DNA from: Colocasia esculenta
Taxonomy: Eukaryota; Streptophyta; Magnoliopsida; Alismatales; Araceae
Direction: 5' to 3'
Length of the DNA stretch: 64,000 nt
NCBI GenBank assembly: GCA_014218235.1
Contig: CM024759.1
Span: 10,742,712-10,806,711 of the forward strand
Part shown: positions 1 to 12,140 of the stretch, piece by piece
Position numbering within the stretch: position 1 is the first letter of the stretch
How the letters are laid out: every line of letters starts with the position of its first letter
Program-made: the position numbers and the translations under genes
The notes under the pieces: model-generated
Databases searched by the model: none
What the model saw: the letters and a program-made list of their open reading frames with translations, nothing else
What the model was told of the DNA's origin: nothing

Positions 1-1109
1 ATAGCACCGTACTGCTCAAGCCAATCCATACCCAAAATCATATCAAAATCCTGCAACTGCATTGCAAACAACTGAGCTGGCAAACACTAACCCTGCATCA
101 ATACTGGTACCTCCTCAAGACAGTAAGAGGTGAGAGCAAAATCTCCTGTCGGCAGCTCCACGAAAAGCTCACTGAACACTCCCATGTCCAGCTCCTCAAG
201 AGAGTCTAAAAACTCCTCAGAAACAAAAGAGTGGGAGGCGCCAGAATCAAACAAAACTCTAGCTGTAGAACCAAACATAGTCACAGTACCTTCCACAAGA
301 TGAGCTGCCTCTGCCTCTGCCTCTGCCTCTGCTTGGATCATGTGCATAACACGAGCCCTGGTCTTCGGCCTGCCCGAACTCATGGTCTGCTGATGCTGCT
401 GCACAGGAACCTGCTACTGTTGTTGCGTACGAGACTGAGGTTGACTCTGTTGCTGCGGGTCTCGAGGTAACAGGGGACAGTTCTACGCCATGTGACCTAG
501 CTGGTCACACCGGTAGCACCGTCCAATGAAAGAATGCTGGCTCTGCTACTGCGGCTGCCCAAAAGGCTGTTGAACACTCTCAACTGAAGGCTACCTCTGC
601 TCTGCCTGCCTCCTGTCACGTCGGAACCTCCTCTGAGACCCTGACCTCGACGACGTCCTTGCAGAAGAGGATGTATAGGAGGTCGTGGTCCTCGAGGTCT
701 GCTGAGAGCTACTCTACTGCTGTCTCTGCTGGGACGGACCTGTCTGTGCCTGAATTGCTCTGGTCTGCCCATGGGTCCATAAAGTGTCAGCCTCAAGTGT
801 TGCCGCAGTCTGATAGGCTACGTCAAGGTCGGTGACATGAGCAACCATCAGCGCCTGCATGAGCTCTGGCCTCAGTCCTTTCATGAACTACTGGGTCCTC
901 AGGCTCTCATTTGCCATAATTTGCAGCGCATATCGCCCCAACTCTACAAATCTGGCTCTGCACTGGACCACTGTCATCTCGCCCTGAGTCAAATCTAGGA
1001 ATTGATACAACCTCTCAGTCCTGACATATGTGGGGCAGAAAGCTCTCTCAAAGGCCGCCACAAACTCCTGCCATGTGATCTGCCTAAGCGGGCGAGACTG
1101 AAAAGTGAT
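1..1109 (-). pseudogene. Gypsy-1 gag C-terminal half, zinc knuckle and aspartic protease
   Basis: This is the downstream part of the gag-protease reading frame. Near 1080-800 it encodes a retrotransposon gag domain (ITWQEFVAAFERAFCPTYV followed by a gag-type helical stretch). Near 520-480 is a CCHC knuckle with spacing C-x2-C-x4-H-x4-C, but one of its codons is TAG. Near 270-230 is the retropepsin motif VLFDSGASHSFVS, and DMILGMDWL sits at the extreme left. Further in-frame stops occur in gag (after SLRTQ) and after the protease core. A short Ala-Glu dipeptide run (about 300-335) comes from a CTGCCT microsatellite. The role would have been capsid formation and polyprotein processing; the copy is inactive. 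Confidence 0.85.
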
Positions 1110-2846
1110 TGTTGAACCACTCTATATTTTACCCTTATATTTTGGTGATAAAAAAACTTATGATTAACTAAATATTATTGAATATATTTAATATTATAAT
1201 TTTCCTAATAAATATAAATTTATGGAATTATCGCTGTGTGTTTTGTACTAAAAAGCTAAATTGATGTCCATTCAATATACATCGATTTCACCTCTTAAAG
1301 TGCCACATCAATTTGCTTGAAACATGGATTTCATTGCAACATCGATTTGCTTGAAAACATGAATTTGATAAGTGAAACATCGATTCTGTTGAAAACATGG
1401 ATTCAGTTGAATACATCGATTTCCTTGATAAAACAATGATTTGATCATATAATGATTCGATAAGTTAAACAACGATTTGGTCGCTGTAACGATTTGATAA
1501 GTGAAACAACGATTTGGTCGCTGTAACAATTTGATAAGTGAAACAACGATTTGGTCGCTGTAACGATTCGATAAGTAAAACAACGATTTGGTCGCTGTAA
1601 CGATTCAATAAGTTAAACAACGACTTGGTCGCTATAACGATTCGTTACCACTTGAACAACGATTTATCTTAGTCAAAGAACGATTTGCTCAAACAACGAT
1701 TTGCTCACATTCAAGCATCGATTTCACTTAAACATTGATTTTGTCCAAACATCGACTTCATGTAAACATCAATTTCCTTTATATTCAGATGTTTCAAATG
1801 TGTTTGGCGCCTAATGAAAAGTCAAATACTTTTGATTTGCGTAATCTTCTTTCTGATAGGAGGTCCTTTTGCTTATCTCTCTAGATCTCTTCTTTCCTGT
1901 CAACAAAAAGGGGCTTACCTACCACTTCTGGGTGGCAACAGAAAACACAGAGGTATGAACCTTTTTGACAGAAACACTCTTTTATCTAAACACTTTATTC
2001 TATGCTTGCAGACCTCGTAGACCACAAAATATCAGAAGAAAGAGAAGATGAGCAACGGCTAGAACTCCAATGGATTTGTTCAAAGCTGCTCATATTAAAG
2101 ATGAAGCAAGGTTGAAGAAGAAGATAGAGATTTCCTAAAGATCTTTTAAGGAGTGTACATCCTGTGAGGAATCTCAACTACACATACACTCAAAGGAAAA
2201 GAGAGAAAGAGCCTGAGCCCAAGAAGAAGTGTTCAAGCAACTGAAGCACTCAAGCATTCAAGCTCCTTCTCCTCTCTTCACTCTCTTTGTGTACATCTTT
2301 GTAATCTGGGGAGAGAGTCTTTTCGCTGAGAATTTCTTTTAGTTGGTGTTCATCTGTTCCAACTCTCAGCATTGTTCTTTCTTTTCTAAGAAAGATCTTT
2401 ATCTAGCTGTAGCACTGTATACAGTGTAGAACCTAGATAGGGGTTTGTGTCTAGCAGAACTGCATTGGGGTTTGTACCAGGAGGTTGGCTTCTTGACCTG
2501 TAAAAGAAGTGGGCTGCCTTTTTGCCCAGGAAAGAGAAGAAGACCAGCTGGGGTGTTGGGTGTTGTATTGTCCATGAGGGGGACTGTACCCTTGGTTAGT
2601 GAAATCCCAAGAGGTTGCTTGAGGACTGGACGCAGGACTTCCATGTGGGAAGGGCCGAACCAGGATAAATTCCTTGTGTCCTCTGTGTGATTGTTTATTT
2701 ACTTCCGCACTGCTACTCTCTATCACACTCAACTAACCAAACTTTCAAGTGATAATTTTCTGTGTTTAAGTTTTTATTTCAGATTTTAGAAAAACCTATT
2801 CACCCCCCCTCTAGGTTAGCTTGCTGCCATACCAAAAGCGCCAACA
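1110..2846 (+). repeat. 5' LTR of element C
   Basis: The LTR is 1737 bp. It starts TGTTGAACCAC and ends GCGCCAACA, directly followed by a tRNA-iMet primer binding site. The first 700 bases hold the ATCGAT/ACGATTTG array, followed by a weak TATA-like TTTATATTC near 1770. The second half resembles a transcribed R/U5 region. Short ORFs here are incidental. Confidence 0.92.
1275..1770. repeat. U3 array of ATCGATTT/AACGATTTG motifs with a 37-bp tandem repeat
   Basis: About twenty-five copies of a short motif (CATCGATTT, CATGGATTT or CAACGATTTG) recur every 17-20 bp. From about 1435 to 1640 they form a 37-bp two-motif tandem repeat whose halves end GATAAGTGAAA and GGTCGCTGTAA. The palindrome ATCGAT lies at the core of the less decayed copies. 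The same array is in the 3' LTR at about 5245-5740. It precedes the likely TATA region, so it would sit in U3. Confidence 0.8.
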
Positions 2847-2848
2847 AG

Positions 2849-2860
2849 TGGTATCAGAGC
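2849..2860 (+). promoter_or_regulatory. Primer binding site of element C
   Basis: TGGTATCAGAGC lies two bases after the 5' LTR. It is complementary to the 3' end of initiator methionine tRNA, the usual primer of plant copia elements. Confidence 0.93.
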
Positions 2861-2908
2861 GAGGTTCTCTGATTATTCAAGAAGATCCAACGATCTTAGA
2901 GAAGATCC

Positions 2909-4674
2909 ATGGCAGCTTAAGGATTTGTTGAAGGTCAATCACTTACCAGACCTCCATTCTTCGGTGGAGAGGATTATCAATATTAGAAGATGAGAATGGA
3001 ATGGTTTATCCGAGGCACAGACTTTGATCTGTGGCAGGCAATAGAGGGAGGTGATTATGTTATTGTTCCCGCTGAAGGTACTACTGCTATTACAACAACA
3101 GATAAAAGTAAATTATCTTTAAACTTTAGAGCAAAGAACTTTCTATGTTGCGCTTTATCTAAAAGAGAATTCAGTAGAATATCTACATGTAAATCAGATA
3201 CAGAAATATGGGATAAACTGCAAGTAACTTATGAGGGAACTGATAAAGTAAAATAAACTAGGATAGATATTCTTGTTTCGCAGTATGAGCAGTTTAAAAT
3301 GCTTCCTAACGAAAATATTACTCAAATGTATAATAGATTTTCAAGTATAGTAGTAGGTCTAAGTTCTCTTGGTAAAAATCTTTCTGATGAAGAAACTGTC
3401 AGAAAAATACTTAGATCTTTAACTCTTTCATGGACCCTTAAGGTCACTACTATTGAAGAAGCCCATGATCTAGCCAAGTTTTCCATTTATAAATTAATTA
3501 TAGAGCGACTATATGAAAGCTCATCAAAGAAAAAATGTACTAATGCTTTTAAAGTTGCAGCTACTCCTTCTACCTCTTCTTCTTCTAGCTCGAAAAGTGC
3601 AAGATCTGAAGATAGTGATGTAGACGACGTACTGTCCAAGCTTTAAAAGATTCTAAAGAAGAATAAAAATGGATCAAGAAGGATCCAAAAGAAAGAGAGG
3701 AAGGAAAAAGAACCAGTGTTCTATGAATGCAGAAAACCTGAACATCTGAGACCAGATTGTCCAAGAATCAAGAAGACTGGTCAGCCAGAAAAATCTAAGA
3801 AGCAGCACAAAAAATTCAAAAGAAAAGCCATGGCAGCTGCTTGGGAAAATGATGAGGCCACAACTTCAGAATCATCAAGCTCAGATTCCGAAAAGGAGCA
3901 GGTAAGTCTAGCCCTAATGGTTGGACTAGATGAGGTACATTCTAACCCATCTTTTAGCTCTTGCACTGACTCAGGATTAGAATCTAAAGATTTAGAAGAA
4001 GTCTTTAATGAACTATATGAAAAACATAAAAATGTTGTAAAAGAATTAAAAAATATGAAAAACAACACTATTTGCTTAGAAAACACCAATTCTGATCTTA
4101 AATCCGAATTGGAGCAAGTAGAAAAATAATTAAAAGATAGTAAAGATAATATTTATCTTTTGAATTAATATTTAAAAAATAAGGACAATGAAAAATTAGA
4201 ATTAGAATAAAAATTAAAAACTCTAACTGAAGAAAATTTTTACTTAAAAGAATCAGTTAGGAAGTTAACTAAAGGGAAAACATCTTTAGCTCTATGTTTA
4301 AAAAGATCAAAATCTGGAAACAATAAACAAGGTCTTGGATACAAACCTCCTGAAAATGGAAAACAAGTCATAATTCTTAAAAAATTTCCTTTGCCAAAAT
4401 TTGTAAAAGAAACCAAAATACCTCAGAAAAGGCCCCTAAAATGAACAAGCTTTATCAAGCGAAAAAGGTTTCTAAAAATCGTGTTCTAAACAGATATCAC
4501 AAAGACAATAAGAACTGCAAAATAAATTATATTCATTGCTGTTCTCATTGCAATAAATTAGGACACACAGTAAACACCTGCACAATAAGGCACCTAGTAT
4601 GGTTTCCGAAAGGATATTTTTATGTATCTAACCATCAAGGACCCAAAAAGATTTGGATACCTACTTCTAAATAA
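2909..4674 (+). pseudogene. Element C gag pseudogene
   Basis: The probable start is the ATG at 2909, in the context of a Sirevirus gag N terminus (RPPFFGGEDYQ). The same frame runs to about 4440 but is broken by stops, including TAA at 2918, TAG near 2975, TAA at 3254, 3644 and 4127, and more after 4130. A later piece (4441-4674) is in another frame. Domains in order are a UBN2/DUF4219-type copia gag core (about 2940-3550), a Ser-rich linker, a first knuckle at about 3716 (FYECRKPEHLRPDC, with the first Cys replaced by Phe), a Lys/Glu-rich coiled-coil region, and a second intact knuckle CSHCNKLGHTVNTC near 4530-4575. Coding ends after a GPKKIWIP motif, where Sirevirus protease would normally follow. 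Confidence 0.85.
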
Positions 4675-5079
4675 GTTGTTTGCAGGATAGCCTTGGAGCA
4701 TCAGGAACAAAGGATGCTCAAGGCATTGGTGACTGTCAGCTCTTCATCCAACTCATATGTGAAGAGGGAGTAGTCACTAATTTATTTTTAAATTTAGTAT
4801 TACTAACAATTTTTTACCAGTCTCATTCAGGTGGAGTCTCTCATTCAAGGGAAGCATAGACTAAGGGGGAGTTATTCATTAACGACTATCATTGTTGAAC
4901 CCCTCAATGGTAAGAAATTTTCACAAAGGGGAGAGAATGCATGGTAAGATCTTTCGTTTTTGGTTAGTGACAAAAAGGGGGAGAGTATACATTATCTATG
5001 AATTTTCTGTATTTTTATGCTTTAAGTATTTTTGTCAGAAAATTCTCATAAATTTTGTCATCACCAAAAAGGGGGAGAT
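4675..5079 (+). promoter_or_regulatory. Noncoding tail with multiple polypurine tracts, element C
   Basis: No coding is seen after the gag remnant. Four purine runs of the AAGGGGGAG type occur near 4863, 4926, 4973 and 5066-5078. The last abuts the 3' LTR and is the expected plus-strand primer. Repeated polypurine tracts upstream of the 3' LTR are a described Sirevirus signature. Protease-integrase-RT-RNase H are missing between gag and this tail. Confidence 0.8.
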
Positions 5080-6795
5080 TGTTGAATCACTCTATATTTT
5101 ACCCTTATATTTTGGTGATAACAAAACTTATGATTAACTAAATATTATTGAATATATTTAATATTATAATTTTCCTAATAAATATAAATTTATGGAATTA
5201 TCGCTGTGTGTTTTGCACTAAAAAGTTAAATCGATGTCTATTCAATATAGATCGATTTCACCTCTTAAAGTGCCACATCGATTTGCTTGAAACATGGATT
5301 TCACTGCAACATCGATTTGCTTGAAAACATGGATTTGATAAGTGAAACATCGATTCTGTTGAAAACATGGATTCAGTTGAATACATCGATTTCCTTGATA
5401 AAACAACGATTTGATCATATAACGATTCGATAAGTTAAACAATGATTTGGTCGCTGTAACGATTTGATAAGTGAAACAACGATTTGGTCGCTGTAACGAT
5501 TTGATAAGTGAAACAATAATTTGGTCGCTGTAACGATTCGATAAGTAAAACAACAATTTGGTCGCTGTAACGATTCGGTAAGTTAAACAATGACTTGATC
5601 GCTATAACGATTCGTTACCACTTGAGCAACGATTTGCCTTAGTCAAAGAACGATTTGCTCAAACACAATTTGCTCACACTCAAGCATCGATTTCACTTAA
5701 ACATTGATTTTGTCCAAACATCGACTTCATGTAAACATCAATTTCCTTTATATTCAGATGTTTCAAATGTGTTTGGCACCTAATGAAAAGTCAAATACTT
5801 TTGATTTGCATAATCTTCTTTCTGACATGAGATCTTTTTTTATTATCTCTCTAGATCTCTTCTTTCCTGTCAACAAAAAGGGACTTACCTACCACTTCTG
5901 GGTGGCAACAGAAAACACAGAGGTATGAACCTTTTTGACAGAAACACTCTTTTATCTAAACACTTTCTTCTATGCTTGCAGACCTCGTAGACCACAAAAT
6001 ATCAGAAGAAAGAGAAGATGAGAAACGGCTAGAACTCCAACGGATTTGTTCAAAGCTGCTCATATAAAAGATGAAGCAAGGCTAAAGAAGAAGATAGAGC
6101 TTTCCTAAAGATCTTTTAAGGAGTGTACATCCTGTGAGGAACCTCAACTCCACATACACTCAAAGGAAAAGAGAAGAAGTGTTCAAGCAACTAAATCACT
6201 CAAGCATTCAAGCTCCTTCTCCTCTCTTCACTCTCTCTGTGTGCATCTTTGTAATCTGGGGAGAGAGTCTTTTCGCTGAGAATTTCTTTTAATTGGTGTT
6301 CATCTGTTCCAACTCTCAGCGTTGTTCTTTCTTTTCTAAGAAAGCTCGTTGTCCAGCTGTAGGACTGTATACCGTGTAGAACCTAGTTAGGGGTTTCTGT
6401 CTAGCAGAACCGCACTGGGGTTTGTACCAGGAGGTTGGCTTCTTGACCTGTAAAAGAAGTGGGCTGCCTTCTTGCCCGGGAAAGAGAAGAAGACCAGCTG
6501 GGGTGCTGGGTGTTGTATTGTCTGTGAGGGGGACTGTACCCTTGGTTAGTGAAATCCCAAGAGGTTACTTGGGGACTGGACATAGGACTTCCATGTGGGA
6601 AGGGCCGAACCAAGATAAATTCCTTGTGTCCTCTGTGTGATTGTTTATTTACTTCCGCACTGCTACTCTCTATCACACTCAACTAACCAAACTTTCAAGT
6701 GATAGTTTTCTGTGTTTAAGTTTCTATTTCAGATTTCAGAAAAACCTATTCACCCCCCTCTAGGTTAGCTTGCTGCCGTACCAAAAGGGCCAACA
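5080..6795 (+). repeat. 3' LTR of element C
   Basis: The LTR is 1716 bp and a near-copy of 1110-2846. It starts TGTTGAATCAC and ends GGGCCAACA, followed by the duplicated target GTGAT. It lacks about 20 bp present near 2205 of the 5' LTR and carries the same ATCGATTT/ACGATTTG array. Confidence 0.92.
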
Positions 6796-7238
6796 GTGAT
6801 CTCCCACTCTGAGGTCCACCTGGCCAGTGCTTGACCTTGCAACTGATAGCTAGCCAACAAAACCCTCTCCTCCTCTACGCACTCCATGGAATGGAAAGTC
6901 CGCTTCATCGCATCCAACCACGACCGGGCTGCATCTGGATCTGGCTGTCCCAAAAATTGGGGAGGCTGAAACTGCAAGAACTCTCTCAACACCCTCCCAG
7001 AACTTCCCTAAGGTGCCAGAACATCACTGTGCTGAGCAATAATCTGTGCCATCCCCTCGAGAAAACAGGTCTAGTCAAACCCCTGTGCTGCCTAAGGAGG
7101 GGGTGGCGGCAGTGGCACAACACCACTGTGTGCATCTTGCAGTCCTGGCTGCATCTGTGGTGGCAGCGGGGCATCTCGACCCTCCTGCTGAGGTGCCTGC
7201 TCAGCCACCTCCTCAACACGATGTCGCCTAGGTGCCAT
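6796..7238 (-). pseudogene. Gypsy-1 gag N-terminal half
   Basis: The frame starts at an ATG at 7238 with a basic MAPRRHR-type N terminus. It continues through a Pro/Gln-rich segment into a gag core (REFLQFQPPQFLGQPDPD, then W-x-DAMKRTFHSMEC and LQGQALARW) up to the site where element C inserted. At least two in-frame stops lie in the N-terminal segment. The frame rejoins 1-1109 after the insertion is removed. Confidence 0.85.
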
Positions 7239-7363
7239 AATGGATCTACACATGACATGCACACAAATAAATACACAAAATAACTCCGGTTCTGCTTGCT
7301 GCTACTGTACTCTTCATGCTCTGAGTTATCTTGAAACATTTCCTTATATGTCTCGACAGACCA

Positions 7364-7376
7364 GGCTCTGATACCA
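7364..7376 (-). promoter_or_regulatory. Primer binding site of Gypsy-1
   Basis: On the minus strand the sequence is TGGTATCAGAGCC, two bases downstream of the LTR end. It matches the tRNA-iMet type. Confidence 0.9.
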
Positions 7377-7920
7377 ACTGTAACGACCCAGGGTTCGAAT
7401 TACTGGTTATCAACCAGTAACTTGAACCCTGACCTGCCACCCACAAGCCGAAGCTCGAAAGGGTAAAAAGAGAAATGCCTGAGGAGAACATATAAGAAAA
7501 TGTACACACCATAAATTTTGAACAATCCACTATGTAAATATATGAAATTAGTACAACTCAGAGCAAATCCAATGGAAGTAAAGAGTACAGCTAGTACATA
7601 AACTAAGTACTACTCACAGTAGCTAAGAAGGACCAGCACCGGAGTGACCAGTCTCCTCTGCACCTGGAGCCGACGACGAACCACCTGAAAAGGAAGGGAG
7701 TGAGTCTCAAGAAGAGACCCAATAGGGACACTAACCCCCACTGGTAACAGTACTAAAAAGCAGTGTGGAAAGTAAAACTATAGTAAGTAAACACTGTACA
7801 ACACATAAGAAACTGGTGGCGTGATGCCCAACTCCTCGCAGGAGTGCGTTAAGAACTAGAACCCCTCAGGCTCAATAGTACAACAAGCACACACACAGAC
7901 AAGTACACACACACAGACAA

Positions 7921-8111
<191 letters not shown>

Positions 8112-8587
8112 GGGTAGGACCAGCTAGGACCTATGGCTTGGTGCCTCGACACCATAGAGTCCTCTAACCCTAGCCACGTGTGCACACTCAGACGCTCTCC
8201 CTCGCGTCTAGTCCTCGACTGAATTTTCCCCTATGCCGAACTCGAACGGTGGAGAAGGGGCCCCATAGAAACTGGCTTGTAACCACCACAAGGGGCACAC
8301 ACAGGATGGAGTCACACTTGACGTCCAGGCGCACCGGCGGAATAGCTCAACGCTAGTAATCTAGATGGAGCCTTCACCTCGACGTCTGGGAAATACAACA
8401 CAACACAAGCACAAACACAAGCACAAACACAAGCACGACAAAACTCGCTACCAGCACAGGCGGAGACGCTCTCAACGTCCGGCACACCGTGCCTGGAGGC
8501 AGACACCGTGTGTCAACACCTCACACAACGGCAAAACCCTTGCCGCCTACAGAAAGTAGATGGTAACAGGCTTGCGGTTTTCCTTAT

Positions 8588-8660
8588 CTTGACGGCAAGG
8601 GATCTTGCCGCCAAGTTCCTCCCTGAAGAACTTGACATCAACCGATGTTGTCGTTAAGTT
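8588..8660. promoter_or_regulatory. Two hyphenated inverted repeats in Gypsy-1 LTR
   Basis: At 8588-8615, arms CTTGACGGCAAG and CTTGCCGCCAAG face each other across 4 bases with one mismatch. At 8629-8660, arms AACTTGACATCAAC and GTTGTCGTTAAGTT face each other across 4 bases. Both are built from GAC/CAA blocks like the array at 9181-9395. Confidence 0.7.
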
Positions 8661-9180
8661 CTTCATCTTCCAGCAGCTAAAACGGCCCCAGGCCGTTCCC
8701 ACGGGTGATTCAGCCCAAAAACCTATGGTTTGATGATGGGAAACACTTTCCCTCATTACAAAACACTAGTAAGAATCCGGAAAACGGCGATCCAATGCTT
8801 GGATTGGTGGATCAAACCCAAAAATTTCTGACATGATAAACCCCCCAAAAACTACAGATTTCATGCAAATCACACACATACAAGCATGACATTTCAACAA
8901 TGGGGAGTCAAGGGGTCGAGTCCCTACCTCAAAACGCAATAAAAACTCTCAAAAGAATCTTGAATCCCGCTGATTATCTCGGAGCTCCCTCGCGAGGACG
9001 ATCCTTCAAACCTCCGTTTCTTGCCCGATCCGCCGCTGCCACGAGCACCATAGCCTCCCCACGAACTCCCGTCAGCCACCGGAAGAAGTGGAGAAGAAGA
9101 GGGGTGAAGGTGGTGGGAAGGAGAGGGAGAGAAGTAAGGAAGATGGGGCCTCGAGTCGCCCCTAAAAACACAAGTCAGGC

Positions 9181-9395
9181 AGGTTGACGTCAACATCTGT
9201 TGCCATCAACTTGCACCGATAAACCTTGACGTCAACATCGATGGCCATGAAGTTCATGTACGGGAAGACTTTGGAAACTTCGGTAGATGTCAACATCGAT
9301 TGACGCCAAGACCCAGTCGACGGTAGCACTCTTGCCGTCAACCCAACTGTTGACGTCAACCCACTGTTGATGTCAACATCCCTTGACGTCAACAG
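9181..9395. promoter_or_regulatory. Cluster of TTGACGTCAA palindromes at the U3 start of Gypsy-1 LTR
   Basis: Exact or near copies of TTGACGTCAA(CATC) recur near 9184, 9226, 9289, 9351, 9367 and 9383, often with a second TTGxxxTCAA-like half 16-17 bp away. TGACG is the core of plant bZIP (TGA/ASF-1) sites, so an enhancer role is plausible but unproven. Confidence 0.7.
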
Positions 9396-9448
9396 GCACT
9401 ATTCTAGAAGAAGGCCCATTAAGGGTCCAATAGGCCCAAGACCTTACA

Positions 9449-10145
9449 ACATGTGTCTCCACCGGCCCCTCCCCCTCCCGGCCAACCTCCCAGTCCACTG
9501 CCCCTCCCTTGCGCCCCCTCACCATTGCCCTCCCACTGGCCTCTGCCGCCCCCTCCCCCTCCCCCTTCTGTGCCCTCTTTTGCCACCCCCTCCCTCTCCT
9601 TGCCAGCTTCCTGTGCACTCCCACCCCGCCGACCTCCTGTGCAACCCTCCACCCACCCACACTGCCTCCCCCTCCCCCTCCCCCTCTTGTGCACCCCCCA
9701 ACCCCACCCCACTGGCCTCTTCCCTTCCCCCTCCTCTTAATATATATATATATGACTTTTACTCTTTTGACTGAGTGCCCATTATGCAGATATTAATGGA
9801 ATTTTGAAATATAAGGTAGCATGTGGGTTAATTAACTATTGAGATCATAATAATCGATTAACAAGTTTTCTCATATGATGATGACTTATTTTTTTGGCTA
9901 ACTGTCACATAGAAAACATTAATTATGAAGAACGTAATTGACTTTCGGGATTCCAAAGTTATATAATACTTAATCTATTATGTATTTGGGCAATAAGTTA
10001 TCTATCCAGTCTCATTTTTGTTTTCGAAGTCAGGTGCGTTAACATTTAGTTAGCCTATACCAGATTAAGATACCTCAGCGATATAAACCCTTGTACGAAA
10101 GCGGCCTTGTTTGGCTTACATATGCCTATCTAACTATATTATCAC
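9449..10145. other. Unassigned DNA between Gypsy-1 and the Tat-like element
   Basis: 9455-9736 is an almost pure C/T tract (CCCCTCCCC blocks) on the plus strand, giving spurious proline-rich ORFs. 9737-9752 is a (TA)n run. 9775-10145 is AT-rich with no coding or repeat structure I could recognise. This is the target DNA for both neighbouring elements. Confidence 0.6.
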
Positions 10146-11835
10146 TGTAGACGACTACTTTCCGCTCCCCCTTTTTTTTTAGGGGTCGTGAGGAAGAACA
10201 ACCCACAAAGAGGGGGGAGCAAAATGATGGAAAAGCGGGGAGAAAAGAAAAGGATCGTGATCGCCAGGCACGCGAGGGTGCTGAATAGAGACGCACGGCG
10301 AGGGGTGCGAGATGGAAGGAGTGATCGCGAGCGTACCTTTTTGGAGCAGGGAGATTGCTCGGGGGTCTGGGTTCCTCTTCCTCTAGGAACAAGGCTGGCC
10401 GCGGTAGAGGGCATTTCCTCGTTTGATTACCCTGACAAAATAGACAAAAAAGAATAAAAGGGGATTAGCCACGTGTGTGTAGTATCAATCCAAAATAAAT
10501 GAAATGAAAGAATAAAGGAACACAGGGGAATGACTTATCAGATAGTGGCTTTTAAACCCCTAAAATAGGTGTGTGTGTGTATGCATGCATGTGTGTGTAT
10601 AAAGAATAGTAAAGGGGCCACGTGGGGCTCGGGAGGAGATGGAATGTAAATGACAGGGAGAAAGGGGAGGGGGTGCTTCCCCAAATGGTGTACGGCGTGG
10701 CGGCGTGGCTGATTGGACGGACGGAGGAAGAGGAGGAAGAACGTCGCTCCCGCCTTGCTCCGCTCCGGTGCACGTGGAGGAAAATGATGGGGACGCCGGC
10801 TCCGAACTCCGAGGGACGGCGTGGATCGGCGCAAAGTAGAAGGTCTCCCTGGGCCGGGGTTGAGACGGGAATCCGGCAGGGCTTCGCGGCAGTGAATGGA
10901 CCCCCCTTGACAAATGACCCTCGGGGGTCTCTTTATAGGCATCAGCTTCTTGAATCGCATCGGGCACGGAGGACACGACCTTAAGAGTGAAATGCATCCG
11001 GGCGGCCGGCCGCGATTAGAGTCGCATCGGGGCGGCGTGCCGCGACTTGGATTGAATCGCGTTCGGGCAGCAGGCCGGGATTAGGAAAATCAAATTGATG
11101 TGACAGGCGAATGATGGCGTAGCCTGCAACCGTATCTTGGAATCACGTTGGGGCAGGCCGCCGTGACTTGAAATTCTCCATAGTCGCGTCGAGGATGGCT
11201 GCCGCGACTTGAAACGTGACGGCTATGGCCGACGTGACTACACTTCTTGAGGCAATCAGCTCATAAATGCGCCTGACGCAGCCGTAGGCGTTAGGTGTTG
11301 ACTTTTTAATCGCGACATGCTTAGAGGACGTGATTTCAGGATTTTTCATGATTACGGGCGTGGCCTCTTACACGTGACGACTTGTCGGGCCTAACCTTTT
11401 TGACTTTGAAATCGCGTCCAAGGGATGGGACGCGATTCTAGCATGCGACAAAAGGCGTATAAACGCGTCGGCTTGACCCGCCGCGTTAATTCCACAGATG
11501 CAGAGTCGTGCCCTGCATGGCCATCGTGTTAAGGTTGCGCCCCGCAAGGCCGTCGCGATAAGTAATGTTGTTGCGCCCAGCCTGGCCGACGCGTTAAGAA
11601 TCACGTCCGCCCGATTGGACGCATTTCAGAATGCGCCCCACATACCCATCGCGACATGAATTTGACGCCTATAATCCCTGAGGGGCCATGGAAATGGAGG
11701 GTAAGCACCAGGGAAAGATGGGGAGACCCGAAATGATGGGGAAAACTACTCTTGCAAGGCGAAAAGAGGGCCATTTGTGGTATTATGGCGCAATATGAAA
11801 TTTGCCAGCGGTGGAGCCGAATTCGCGTGTCTACA
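10146..11835 (-). repeat. 3' LTR of Tat-like element (left copy)
   Basis: The LTR is about 1690 bp. On the plus strand it begins TGTAGACGAC and ends GTGTCTACA, so the termini are inverted copies of TGTAGAC. The matching right copy starts at 18421. The distal part is GC-rich with many GTCGCGAC-type words (11000-11650). A (GT)n run lies near 10568. The inner boundary at 11835 rests on the terminal inverted repeat, because the right copy is lost there. Confidence 0.75.
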
Positions 11836-11869
11836 GCTGCCACGCCTTGGCGTCTGCTTTGTAGGGGAG

Positions 11870-11960
11870 TGAAGCGAAAGGACATGAAGTGGAGTGTAAT
11901 GAAATGAAGTGGAATGAAATGGAATGAAGCGTAGTGAAGTGGAGTGAAGCGGGAGCGGAC
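11870..11960. repeat. GGAATGAAGT-type short tandem array
   Basis: Pentamer/decamer units of the form GAAGTGGAAT repeat with variation about eight times just inside the left LTR of the Tat-like element. On the minus strand this gives spurious Phe/His/Ser-rich ORFs. Confidence 0.75.
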
Positions 11961-12140
11961 TGAAAAGTAGACGCCAAGGTGAAAAAATACACACGCATAG
12001 TTGCTGGGGATTGCCACCTGATAAGAGTCTTTCACCAACACCCAAAGGAATCACGACCTGGAAGAAGACCTAAAGAAACTACTATTTGGACAGAGGAAAG
12101 GGATAAGAAGGGTGTGTGCGTGGGCATGAAAAGAAATAAA

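Larger units (their letters stand above)
1110..6795 (+). mobile_element. Element C: gag-only Sirevirus-like copia retrotransposon
   Basis: This is a complete LTR-to-LTR insertion. The 5' LTR is 1110-2846 and the 3' LTR is 5080-6795; both begin TGTTGAA and end CCAACA. Perfect 5-bp duplications GTGAT flank it at 1105-1109 and 6796-6800. The internal region is only about 2.2 kb and holds a decayed gag with two CCHC-like knuckles but no protease, integrase, RT or RNase H. Several G-rich polypurine tracts precede the 3' LTR, a trait of plant Sireviruses. It is therefore a non-autonomous, gag-bearing derivative that must have been moved in trans. The LTRs differ at scattered positions and by a roughly 20-bp indel near 2205, so the insertion is not recent. 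Confidence 0.9.

Noticed and set aside
9367..9774. Proline-rich ORFs on both strands
   Set aside because: Artefact of a C/T-rich tract; several frames are open at once and composition explains all residues.
10538..10997. 140-145-aa minus-strand ORFs inside the Tat-like LTR
   Set aside because: They have counterparts in the other LTR copy at 18810-19313 with shifted ends and no conserved domain; GC-rich LTR sequence.
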